DNA of 23,435 nucleotides. Origin: Candidatus Accumulibacter vicinus. Lineage in GTDB: Bacteria; Pseudomonadota; Gammaproteobacteria; Burkholderiales; Rhodocyclaceae. Location of the stretch: NCBI GenBank assembly GCA_002425405.1, contig DIME01000059.1, positions 1 to 23,435 of the forward strand. Direction: 5' to 3'. Within the stretch, counting starts at the first letter, position 1. Each line of letters opens with the position of its first letter. Position numbers and translations under genes: made by a program. This document shows positions 15,788 through 22,950 of the stretch, piece by piece. Under the pieces are notes generated by a model, which was given only the letters and a program-made list of their open reading frames with translations, had not been told where the DNA came from and did no database searches.

Positions 15788-17441
15788 GGTGCACTTTGGC
15801 ATTGATTCCCTGGTCTTTCGAGACCAGACCATCTTTGGCTTTGGTTGGTTGTTCCACGCGCTCGAAGAGGTCGCAACGCTGAGTTTGCGCCTGGTCTCCG
15901 CAGATTGCCAAGAGGTGTACGACATCTCCGTCGAGCATGGAAAGCCGAGATCCGATGTGCAGGACTCCTATTTTGCCTCGCCCCACTCGCTCAACTCAGG
16001 GTTTGTGGTGTACGGTGGGTGTGCCAAGAGAATCGATCAGATCACTCGACTTTCACTGGTGGGCAATTTGGCGAGCGGCGATCGCTTTGAAGTGACCGTC
16101 TCTTCTGCTTGTCTGACAAACCTGGACGCCCCGAACGCATGCTGGAGCCATGCCCTGCTTTTGCATCGCACCAAGAGTTTTCTCCGGCGTGGATGGAGTT
16201 TGATCAAGCAAGGACAGTTTGCGGCGCTCAGCGACAAGGCCAGGCGCCATTTGAGAGCAAACCACAGAGGCTCTGAAGTCAGCGTGGATGCCATCGTTCA
16301 TGGACTGACACTCGGCGGCCCTGGGAAAAGCGTGCTCGTCATCGATCATGATCTTGGCGGAGGCGCAAATCAATACCGGGACGGGTTGGTTGCGGACAGA
16401 TTGAGTCGGGGAGCCACGGTTCTGGTCTTGAGTTATCAAGTGGCGACCCTTAATCATATGCTTTTGATATACGGCCGGCAGCCCGGCCGTCGATATTCTA
16501 TTCCGGGCCTGAGCTTCGTGCACGACCTGGCGCACAGGATTCGATTCGACGAAGTGATCTACAATACTGCAGTGTCTTTCGTTAGACCAGAGGAAATTCC
16601 AGACCTGATCATTGCGCTCAAGGCCCATCATAATCCTTTTGTAACCATGCTTCTGCATGACTTTTTCACGGTGTGCCCATCGCATTTTCTGCTCAATCAT
16701 CAGGGGGTATTCTGCAATCTGCCAGAGGGAAAAGAATGTCGGGAGTGCCTCCAGAAAAATCAGCAGGGATTTGCGACGCTTTTTCAGTTGAAAAATATCG
16801 AGCATTGGCGCGCATCCTGGGGCAAGGCTCTGAGTGCGGCGGACCGAATCGTTACGTTCTCGAATAGTTCACTGCAGTTGTTGTCCCGCGCCTACCCGCA
16901 ACTGGATCTTTCGCATGCAGAGACATTACCGCATAAGGTCGCACATTTCCTGAGCGAACCGCTGCTGCCGAGCGATGTCACAGCCCTGCGCATTGGTGTC
17001 GTTGGCCATATTGCCTATCATAAGGGGGCGAAGATTGTACAGGATCTGGCGCGAGAAATTGCACGCCGCGATACCAGCATTCAGATCGTAGTCTTTGGTA
17101 CGCTGGATGCCAACTGCCCTGAGCGGATCGTGACGGTAACCGGTTCCTACAAACAGGCCCAACTCCCGGAATTGATCCGTGACCACGGAGTCAATACGTT
17201 CCTGTTTCCTTCCATTTGCCCCGAGACTTTTTCCTATGTTGTCCAGGAATTGATGGAACTCCATTGTCCAGTCGCCTGCTTTGATCTGGGTGCGCCGGCC
17301 GAGCGCTTGCGCAACTACTCAAAAGGACTGATATTACGGGAACAGGGCGCAAGCGTGGTGCTCGACGCACTGATCGAGTTCCATCGGAAAATATATTCAC
17401 TACCGACTACCCGTGCGATTGCCGCCGAGGATGCTGCTTGA
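15780..17441 (+). CDS. Family 4 glycosyltransferase with N-terminal beta-rich domain
   Basis: From ATG 15780 (AAGG nine bases upstream, overlapping the previous stop by eight bases) the protein has 553 residues, longer than a plain GT4. Residues ~1-110 form a separate, probably beta-sandwich, domain with FGFGWLFH (19-26) and SGFVVYG (73-79). A linker of ~50 residues carries basic helices. The GT-B part starts with VLVIDHDLGGGANQYRDG near residue 178. The C-terminal half has RIGVVGHIAYHKGAKI, a typical second Rossmann start, and CPETFSYVVQE, with the EX7E catalytic/nucleotide motif. It is a retaining transferase of unknown donor. The N-terminal domain may bind the growing glycan. Four to five clustered Cys (CNLPEGKECREC) could bind metal. 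Confidence 0.87.
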   Translation: MDKVHFGIDSLVFRDQTIFGFGWLFHALEEVATLSLRLVSADCQEVYDISVEHGKPRSDVQDSYFASPHSLNSGFVVYGGCAKRIDQITRLSLVGNLASGDRFEVTVSSACLTNLDAPNACWSHALLLHRTKSFLRRGWSLIKQGQFAALSDKARRHLRANHRGSEVSVDAIVHGLTLGGPGKSVLVIDHDLGGGANQYRDGLVADRLSRGATVLVLSYQVATLNHMLLIYGRQPGRRYSIPGLSFVHDLAHRIRFDEVIYNTAVSFVRPEEIPDLIIALKAHHNPFVTMLLHDFFTVCPSHFLLNHQGVFCNLPEGKECRECLQKNQQGFATLFQLKNIEHWRASWGKALSAADRIVTFSNSSLQLLSRAYPQLDLSHAETLPHKVAHFLSEPLLPSDVTALRIGVVGHIAYHKGAKIVQDLAREIARRDTSIQIVVFGTLDANCPERIVTVTGSYKQAQLPELIRDHGVNTFLFPSICPETFSYVVQELMELHCPVACFDLGAPAERLRNYSKGLILREQGASVVLDALIEFHRKIYSLPTTRAIAAEDAA

Positions 17442-18592
17442 TGCTTGTTTATACTTCCGTAACTAAAAGCTATATTCCAAAGGCTCGTGTTCTCGCCCGT
17501 TCTGTCAAGCGATTTCATCCCGATTGGAGTTTTCAGCTGGTTTTGTCGGATAATCTCCCAACTAGATTTGATCTGGCAAACGAGCCCTTCGATGGCGTCC
17601 TTACCATCGACCAGCTCGGCATCCCCGGATGGAAGTCCTGGGCTTTTGGCCATTCCATTGTGGAATTGTGCACGGCGGTAAAGGGCATCGCCGGGCTGTT
17701 GTTTGCTGCCCGTCCCGGAGTAAACAAGGTGATGTACCTCGATCCTGACATCAAGGTATTCAATTCCCTGTCGCCGCTTGACGAACTGCTTGATCAGTAC
17801 GAAGTGTTATTAACCCCGCACCTGTTGGTTGCAGAAGAGCAAACCCAGGCAATCATGGATAACGAAATATCAGCCTTGAAACACGGGGTCTACAATCTCG
17901 GATTTTTCGCCGCGCGTGCAGGTGGGCAAGGCCGTGAATTCATGGATTGGTGGGCAAAGCGACTGTTGCTGTTCTGCATTGATGACATCCCCGGCGGCCT
18001 GTTTACTGATCAGCGCTGGTGCGACCTGGCACCGTGCTTCTTTGATCGCTTACATACGCTACGTGATCCTGGGTTCAATGTGGCCACTTGGAACCTGGCG
18101 CATCGGCCAATCACCAAGGATGTCCAGTGGACATACTGTGCCGGAGGTGTGCCACTTCGGTTCTATCACTTTACCGGCTATGATAGTGGCGCTGGTCTGG
18201 GTATGCTCATGCGTTATGCTGCAAGTCAGCGGGTGGCGCATGAGCTTTGGAATGGGTATGCTGCTGATCTGAAGCAGGCCGATAACAGCAATCCGATCTA
18301 CAGGCACTGGAGATACGGAAGCTTCAGTAATGGTGAGTTGATCCCATTGCAGGCAAGACGCATTTATCGCAAACGTGGCGATCTGAGAGCCGCCTTCCCT
18401 GATCCTTATCTGGCTGAGAAGCATGACTGTTTCCTGTCCTGGTGGAAAGCCAACGGGCAAACCGCCAGCAGCGAGTTGCCAGCCAAAAGGGGATTTCGGC
18501 ATCGCATCATCAATCTCTTGCCACCTCGCGTTGCCTTCATTGCCCGGCAGGCAAAGCAGAGGCTGGCGCTTGGGCGTCCGCCTCGGCCTTGA
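17441..18592 (+). CDS. GT8-like glycosyltransferase family protein
   Basis: From ATG 17441, overlapping the previous stop by one base (GAGG ten bases upstream), the protein has 383 residues. It opens with MLVYTSVTKSYIPKARVLARS, resembling the first beta-alpha unit of GT-A nucleotide-sugar transferases. YLDPDIKVF holds a DxD motif (Asp101, Asp103) for metal and nucleotide sugar. GVYNLGFFAAR and GLFTDQRWCDLAP follow, as in the GT8-like proteins found in O-antigen loci; FNVATWNLAHR and VPLRFYHFTGYD are later conserved blocks. It is a retaining type by family inference. The basic C-terminal tail suggests membrane contact. The acceptor is unknown. It is the last gene of the rightward arm and lies 14 bases from the convergent GT2 stop, with no hairpin between. 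Confidence 0.78.
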   Translation: MLVYTSVTKSYIPKARVLARSVKRFHPDWSFQLVLSDNLPTRFDLANEPFDGVLTIDQLGIPGWKSWAFGHSIVELCTAVKGIAGLLFAARPGVNKVMYLDPDIKVFNSLSPLDELLDQYEVLLTPHLLVAEEQTQAIMDNEISALKHGVYNLGFFAARAGGQGREFMDWWAKRLLLFCIDDIPGGLFTDQRWCDLAPCFFDRLHTLRDPGFNVATWNLAHRPITKDVQWTYCAGGVPLRFYHFTGYDSGAGLGMLMRYAASQRVAHELWNGYAADLKQADNSNPIYRHWRYGSFSNGELIPLQARRIYRKRGDLRAAFPDPYLAEKHDCFLSWWKANGQTASSELPAKRGFRHRIINLLPPRVAFIARQAKQRLALGRPPRP

Positions 18593-18606
18593 TCGGGCGG
18601 ATGCGG

Positions 18607-19659
18607 TCAGCCACCAGGGTCAGCGGTGTTGCGTTTGCCTGATCGCTGCCAACAGATCATGGATAAATCGCACGCCATACTGCCTCGCTTGGTCGGGATG
18701 ATGCTTTTATCCATCAAGCGCCAGATTTCACGCACCGTTGCAATGCGGGTGGATTGAAGCGAACGCCGTTTCCGCCACATGTCCGGGATACCCTTGAGCG
18801 CATCCCGTTTGGCGCGCAGCATCGTGAGTCCCTGGCCGCGCCATGAGAACACCAGCAGGGCGACCAGATTCATCGCCAGATGCAAGGGCAGGAACGCCCA
18901 GAACAGTATCCATGGCATGTTTTTCACGTAGGTCCACACCAGATTGCGATGCCCGTGATACACGGCAAAATCGCTGTGCTGCCCACTGGTCGTACCCGAG
19001 CCGACATGATGGGCCACCGATGCCGATACATAGAGGCAGCGATATCCCGCCAGCCGTAAACGGAAACCGAGGTCGAGATCCTCCAGGTAGCAAAAAAAGT
19101 CCTCATCAAAACCTCCTGCCTCGACCAATGCGCTTCGCCGATAAAGCGCCGCCGCCGCGCAGGGAGAGAACGCTTCCCGCACCTGTTCCGAAACAGAGGT
19201 GACCGGTGCCCCATGCCCTCGCCGCCAGACCAAGCCGCTGACGTGATAAGCATCACCGGCCCCATCCAATATGGCCGGATCGGCGGCGGCAACCAGCTTG
19301 CTACCGAATATTTCAAAAGCCGGATAATCGCGCGTTGCCAACAGTAATGCTTCCAGCCAGCGCGGCTCGACGAAAGCATCCGGATTGAGCAAGGCGATCC
19401 ATTCAGACTCGGCTGACGCCTCTTCGATCGCCAGATTGTTGCCGCGCGCAAAACCGAGGTTGCGGTCCTGTGCCAGCAAACGCACCGAAGGAAATCTCCG
19501 TACAAGGTCAAGTGATCCGTCGGAACTCGCGTTATCCACAAGAAGGATCTCATGCGGTGCTACCGTCTGAGCCAGCAGCGCCGAAAGACACCGGTCAAGG
19601 AATCGTTCGCCATTCCAGTTGACAATGATCACGGTTACCTTGGGCCATATTACATTCAT
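18607..19659 (-). CDS. Glycosyltransferase family 2 (WsbD/rhamnosyltransferase-like)
   Basis: From ATG 19659 the protein has 350 residues. VTVIIVNWNG (8-17) and VDNASSDGS (41-49) are the GT-A nucleotide motifs, LNPDAF the DxD-equivalent, SPCAAAALYRR a conserved strand, and FFCYLEDLDLGFRLR the acceptor segment with the catalytic ED. A membrane-associated hydrophobic stretch (WILFWAFLPLHLAMNLVALLVF, split here as two adjoining pieces) follows near residue 245-266. The family end REIWRLMDKSIIPTKR is followed by ~25 residues without family character (MACDLSM... to the stop), as if the original stop was lost. It is alone on its strand, facing the rightward arm; a separate promoter is needed. Likely substrate: lipid-linked glycan. 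No clear Shine-Dalgarno sequence is visible. Confidence 0.85.
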   Translation of the reverse strand: MNVIWPKVTVIIVNWNGERFLDRCLSALLAQTVAPHEILLVDNASSDGSLDLVRRFPSVRLLAQDRNLGFARGNNLAIEEASAESEWIALLNPDAFVEPRWLEALLLATRDYPAFEIFGSKLVAAADPAILDGAGDAYHVSGLVWRRGHGAPVTSVSEQVREAFSPCAAAALYRRSALVEAGGFDEDFFCYLEDLDLGFRLRLAGYRCLYVSASVAHHVGSGTTSGQHSDFAVYHGHRNLVWTYVKNMPWILFWAFLPLHLAMNLVALLVFSWRGQGLTMLRAKRDALKGIPDMWRKRRSLQSTRIATVREIWRLMDKSIIPTKRGSMACDLSMICWQRSGKRNTADPGG

Positions 19660-19901
19660 CGGATCATTCAATGTGGCCCTTACAAGATTCAAAAAAACTC
19701 TCCTAGCTTACGTGAATGTCAGGCGCACATGCTGGAAAAATGAGATTTCTGCCGCCCGCCAAACCCTTCGGAGCGAACCGAGCGAACCCGGTAGAGTGAC
19801 GGACCTCTGTAGGCATATGTTAACGCATCGAACTCCCGGTGCACCGCACCGGTATGACGCGATGGAGGGTGTCTTCAGCGTAGTGTTAGAATTCGCTCAG
19901 G
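19660..19901. other. Divergent gap at the right edge of the glycan locus, with small repeats
   Basis: No gene is supported. GAGCGAACC is repeated back to back at 19771-19779 and 19780-19788. CCGGTGC (19836-19842) and GCACCGG (19846-19852) form a perfect seven-base hairpin with a three-base loop, with no T-tract. The gap must contain promoters for the leftward GT2 gene and for the tam-like gene, but no convincing box pair is seen. It forms the border between the lower-GC glycan genes and the GC-rich flank. Confidence 0.4.
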
Positions 19902-20327
19902 ATGAATTGGAACCCCGAGCAATACCTGACATTCGCTGATGCCAGGCAAAGACCCGCGCTGGATCTCCTGGCCCGACTTGACTTCAGGTCGGCAAGCCGC
20001 ATCGTCGATCTCGGCTGTGGGGCCGGCAACGTCACGCAGCTATTGGCCGAACGTTGGCCGGGTGCGCAGATCATTGGCGTCGACAGCGATTCGGCGATGC
20101 TTGCCAATGCCGCTGCCACGGCGCCGACGATTGACTGGCGGCTGGCGGAAATTGCCAGCGGGCAGTCTGATTTCCCTCCCGGCCTGATCTTCTCGAACGC
20201 AGCACTGCCTTGGCTAGAATGCCTCGACCCGCCGGCAGTCGAGCGCTTTCTGGCGGTCTATCGAGAGCGGCTGCGTGCCGCCACGCTGTTCCCGTTCAAC
20301 CGTCTCTTCTTCATCGCGCAGAGCTGA
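19902..20327 (+). CDS. tam: Trans-aconitate 2-methyltransferase with large internal deletion
   Basis: The 141-residue product begins exactly like Tam (MNWNPEQYLTFADARQRPA), with motif I VDLGCGAGN (35-43), GVDSD (59-63) and LIFSNAALPWL (95-105). Full-length Tam has ~255 residues. After residue 105 it jumps to a segment that aligns with the end of the family (DPPAVERFLAVYRERL, then LFPFNRLFFIA), so ~110 residues covering the rest of the SAM fold and the substrate-binding region are gone, with no frame break. A second small gap of ~7 residues lies before TLFPF. It is unlikely to methylate aconitate and may be a decaying gene kept in frame by chance, or an assembly error. It is six bases ahead of the TSUP gene. 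A CAGG directly abuts the ATG, so initiation is probably weak. Confidence 0.72.
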   Translation: MNWNPEQYLTFADARQRPALDLLARLDFRSASRIVDLGCGAGNVTQLLAERWPGAQIIGVDSDSAMLANAAATAPTIDWRLAEIASGQSDFPPGLIFSNAALPWLECLDPPAVERFLAVYRERLRAATLFPFNRLFFIAQS

Positions 20328-20333
20328 GCCGCG

Positions 20334-21131
20334 ATGGAGGCCCTTGACTACTCGCTGCTGGCCGGCTTGGCCGTGGCCGCTCTGTTTGCTGGCTTGATCG
20401 ATGCAGTGGTTGGTGGCGGTGGGCTGATCCAGATCCCGGCGTTGTTCAACGCGATGCCGCAGGAAATGCCGGCGACTCTCTTCGGGACCAACAAGTTTTC
20501 AAGCGTATTCGGCACCAGCAATGCAGCCTTGCGCTACGCATGCCGTATCGAGATGCCCTGGCGAACGACACTGCCGGCCGCTCTGGCTGCGTTTGCCTGC
20601 GCCTATGCCGGCGCGATGGCCGTCACCTGGCTGCCTGCGGCGATGTTGCGTCCGCTGATCCTGGTGTTGCTCGTCGGAGCGGCCGCTTACACTTTCGTTC
20701 GGCGCGATTTTGGGGCGATTCATCAGCCCCGGCACAAAGGCGGACAGGAGCTCGCGTATGCCCTGATTTTGGGTGGCGCGATCGGTTTCTACGATGGCTT
20801 TTTTGGACCCGGGACCGGCAGTTTCCTGATCTTTCTGTTTGTCCGCCTTTTCGGATTTGATTTTCTGCATGCCTCGGCAGCGTCGAAAGTGGTCAATGTT
20901 GCCACCAACATCGCAGCACTGGGCTTTTTCATCCCGCATGGCCACTTTCTACCGTTGCTGGCATTGGTGATGGCCGGCTGCAACGTGCTCGGTTCGCTCC
21001 TCGGCACACATCTTGCGATACGCCATGGCAGCGGTTTCATCCGGAAGGGGTTCTTGTGCGTGGTGACCGTCCTGATTATCAAATTCGCGATAGACACTAT
21101 TCCATTCAAATTTCCATTCAAATGGCTATAG
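20334..21131 (+). CDS. TSUP (TauE/SafE) family membrane permease
   Basis: This 265-residue protein has about eight membrane segments. The first repeat starts AGLIDAVVGGGGLIQIPAL with the family GGG motif and TNKFSSVFGT. The second repeat has GFYDGFFGPGTGSF and ASKVVNVATNIAAL, which are the signature segments of the YfcA-type branch. TSUP proteins move sulfur-containing or organic anions (sulfite, sulfoacetate, taurine products) across the inner membrane; substrate is unknown here. ATG 20334 is six bases after the shortened tam gene, so both are likely on one message. The extreme C-terminus IPFKFPFKWL comes from a near-perfect 12-base direct repeat at 21099-21122. The gene overlaps the response-regulator gene by six bases, tail to tail. 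Confidence 0.92.
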   Translation: MEALDYSLLAGLAVAALFAGLIDAVVGGGGLIQIPALFNAMPQEMPATLFGTNKFSSVFGTSNAALRYACRIEMPWRTTLPAALAAFACAYAGAMAVTWLPAAMLRPLILVLLVGAAAYTFVRRDFGAIHQPRHKGGQELAYALILGGAIGFYDGFFGPGTGSFLIFLFVRLFGFDFLHASAASKVVNVATNIAALGFFIPHGHFLPLLALVMAGCNVLGSLLGTHLAIRHGSGFIRKGFLCVVTVLIIKFAIDTIPFKFPFKWL

Positions 21132-22850
21132 GAAGCTGCCCTTGCCGCGCAGGGTCCCCGAAGCGCTGAACGGAACCGTTGCGACGCCGTATTTGCGTGC
21201 GACACGCTGGTACAGCTCGCGCGCCGAAACCACCTTCGGGTTGCGCATCTCCCTGGCCTGTGCCAGTTGCAGAAAACGAATGCCTCGTCTTGCCAGTACA
21301 GGATCCCAGCCTTTCCGTTCCAGCAGGGTAAAAATCGCTTTCGTGGCATTGACCAGAAACTGCAGATTGGGTACCCGTTCCGCGGCTTCCATCAACAACT
21401 TCACCGAGCCTTCGACATCGCCGCGGCGGGCGGCCAGAACGCCGCGGTTATTGAGTTCGACGATTTCCCGACCGACCTGCGCGAGCAGCGCCTGACCGTC
21501 TGCGGCCTTGCCGGTTTTGGCATAGATGCTCTGGACCTGGGCGATCATGATGCGGTTTTCATGGTTTTCGGCGGCGATCCTGCGAGCAATTTCGCGTGCA
21601 TTTTCTTCGTCGCCAGTGACCAGACAGGCGTGTGCCAGGTCGAGCGCCAGTTTTTCCGAAACCGCCGCACTACGGCCTTCGTCTTTCAAGGCTTCATGCA
21701 GGATGAGTGCCTTCTCCACTGCCCGCTTGGCCTTGGCGGGTTCGCCCTCCTTGTTTGCACACAGGCTTTCCATGACCAGCGCAGCAAATTCGCCTTGCTG
21801 GTTGCCTCGCCAGTCACGGCGGAGTTCTTCGGTGACCAGCCGGGCAGCAGTGGTATGACCACGGTCGAGCATCACCCGCGAAAGATTGGTGTAGTCGTCA
21901 ATGTCCCTCAGTGACGAGTTGCGGCGACGCTGGAGCACCTTGCCGTAGGCTCTTTCGGCGGCCTGGAGATCCTGGTTACGTGCCGCCACGTCGCCAACCA
22001 TGCGTTGTCGTGTCGAATTGTTGGGTGAAATCATCGCCGCGCGCTGCAACACTTCCTGGGCTTCCGGAAGCTTGCCCACCTCCTCCTGCACTTCGGCGAG
22101 AAAATCGTAGGCCGCAATAAATTCCGGGAAGTCGTCGATAAGTGATTGCCCGAATGCTTCGGCCTCGGACATTTGTTGTTGTCCTCGCAGTGCCATGGCC
22201 AGGCCCATGCGGGCCCAGGGAACGGCCCGTTGTGCCAGTACCTGCTGGTAGACGCGCTGCGCTTCAGCATGGCTGCCCAACGTATTGAGGATCTCTCCCT
22301 TGAACCGCAGTGCATCAAACCGAAAGCCGCTATCCTGTCTGATCAGACGTTCACAGGTCACCAGCGCTTCAACGTAAGCACCGTTGTCGAGATGCTCGTA
22401 GAGTTTCGCGAAGAAGCGTTTCTTGTAGAGCGCGCGCGCCAGACGTACGTTCAATTCGTGGGCGGTAAAGGGCTTGATCAGGTAGTCATCCGGCGCCAGT
22501 TCGGCCACCGAGACAACGTTGTGATAGGCGCGTTCACTGGTGATCACGATGAATACGGTAGACCGTGGCAGGAGATGTTGCTCGCGCAACTCTTCGAGCA
22601 GTTGCTGACTGTCGCGCTCGTCCTCGAGCAGATAATCGGAGAGGATGATGTCGAAACGGTGCGCCCTGAGTTGCCGGAAGACGTCGGCCGAGGTGCCGGC
22701 ATTGTCTATCAGGCCAACACCCATCGCCGAAAGCATCATGCGCAGCGAAGTGCGGGCGTTCGGATAGCGATCAATCAGCAGAGCCCGCTTGCTCGACATT
22801 TCCTTGCCGAGGGTTTGCTGCAGGTTTGCAGTCGTATCGGGGATCTTCAT
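21126..22850 (-). CDS. Response regulator with REC domain and TPR repeats
   Basis: From ATG 22848-22850 (AAGG, eight-base spacing) the protein has 574 residues. An N-terminal REC domain (~21-140) has phospho-acceptor Asp72, Thr104 and Lys126 (YLIKPF), but the usual acidic pair is Asp27-Arg28, so metal binding may be weakened. Residues ~150-500 are helical repeats resembling tetratricopeptides (ALRFKGEILNTLG, RVYQQVLAQRAVPWARMGLA, AYDFLAEVQEEVG, EFAALVMESL), followed by a basic C-terminal helical region. No DNA-binding, GGDEF or kinase domain is visible, so output is probably protein-protein contact. Proteins of this REC-TPR design are known in beta- and gammaproteobacteria; the partner kinase is not in the window. 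It is read toward the TSUP gene. Confidence 0.88.
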   Translation of the reverse strand: MKIPDTTANLQQTLGKEMSSKRALLIDRYPNARTSLRMMLSAMGVGLIDNAGTSADVFRQLRAHRFDIILSDYLLEDERDSQQLLEELREQHLLPRSTVFIVITSERAYHNVVSVAELAPDDYLIKPFTAHELNVRLARALYKKRFFAKLYEHLDNGAYVEALVTCERLIRQDSGFRFDALRFKGEILNTLGSHAEAQRVYQQVLAQRAVPWARMGLAMALRGQQQMSEAEAFGQSLIDDFPEFIAAYDFLAEVQEEVGKLPEAQEVLQRAAMISPNNSTRQRMVGDVAARNQDLQAAERAYGKVLQRRRNSSLRDIDDYTNLSRVMLDRGHTTAARLVTEELRRDWRGNQQGEFAALVMESLCANKEGEPAKAKRAVEKALILHEALKDEGRSAAVSEKLALDLAHACLVTGDEENAREIARRIAAENHENRIMIAQVQSIYAKTGKAADGQALLAQVGREIVELNNRGVLAARRGDVEGSVKLLMEAAERVPNLQFLVNATKAIFTLLERKGWDPVLARRGIRFLQLAQAREMRNPKVVSARELYQRVARKYGVATVPFSASGTLRGKGSFL

Positions 22851-22903
22851 GGCTTGAACCTTACCTGACCGTGGTCTGGCGATCAAGCCGTCAGAGGGGT
22901 TCC

Positions 22904-22940
22904 TGCTGGCCGCCAGCTCCCGCAGGGGCTGGCGGCAGCA
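22904..22940 (-). terminator. Hairpin downstream of ahpF
   Basis: TGCTGGCCGCCAGC (22904-22917) pairs with GCTGGCGGCAGCA (22928-22940) with one bulged base and a ten-base loop, about 13 base pairs and GC-rich. It lies 10 bases past the ahpF stop (22951), before the response-regulator start. On the minus strand the sequence after it is AACCCC rather than a T-tract, so it may stabilise the message or work with Rho instead of acting as an intrinsic terminator. Confidence 0.5.
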
Positions 22941-22950
22941 CCCTCCTCCT

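Noticed and set aside
16053..16805. 250-codon minus-strand frame inside the GT4 gene
   Set aside because: There are no recognised motifs and it is fully inside a gene with EX7E and Rossmann motifs.
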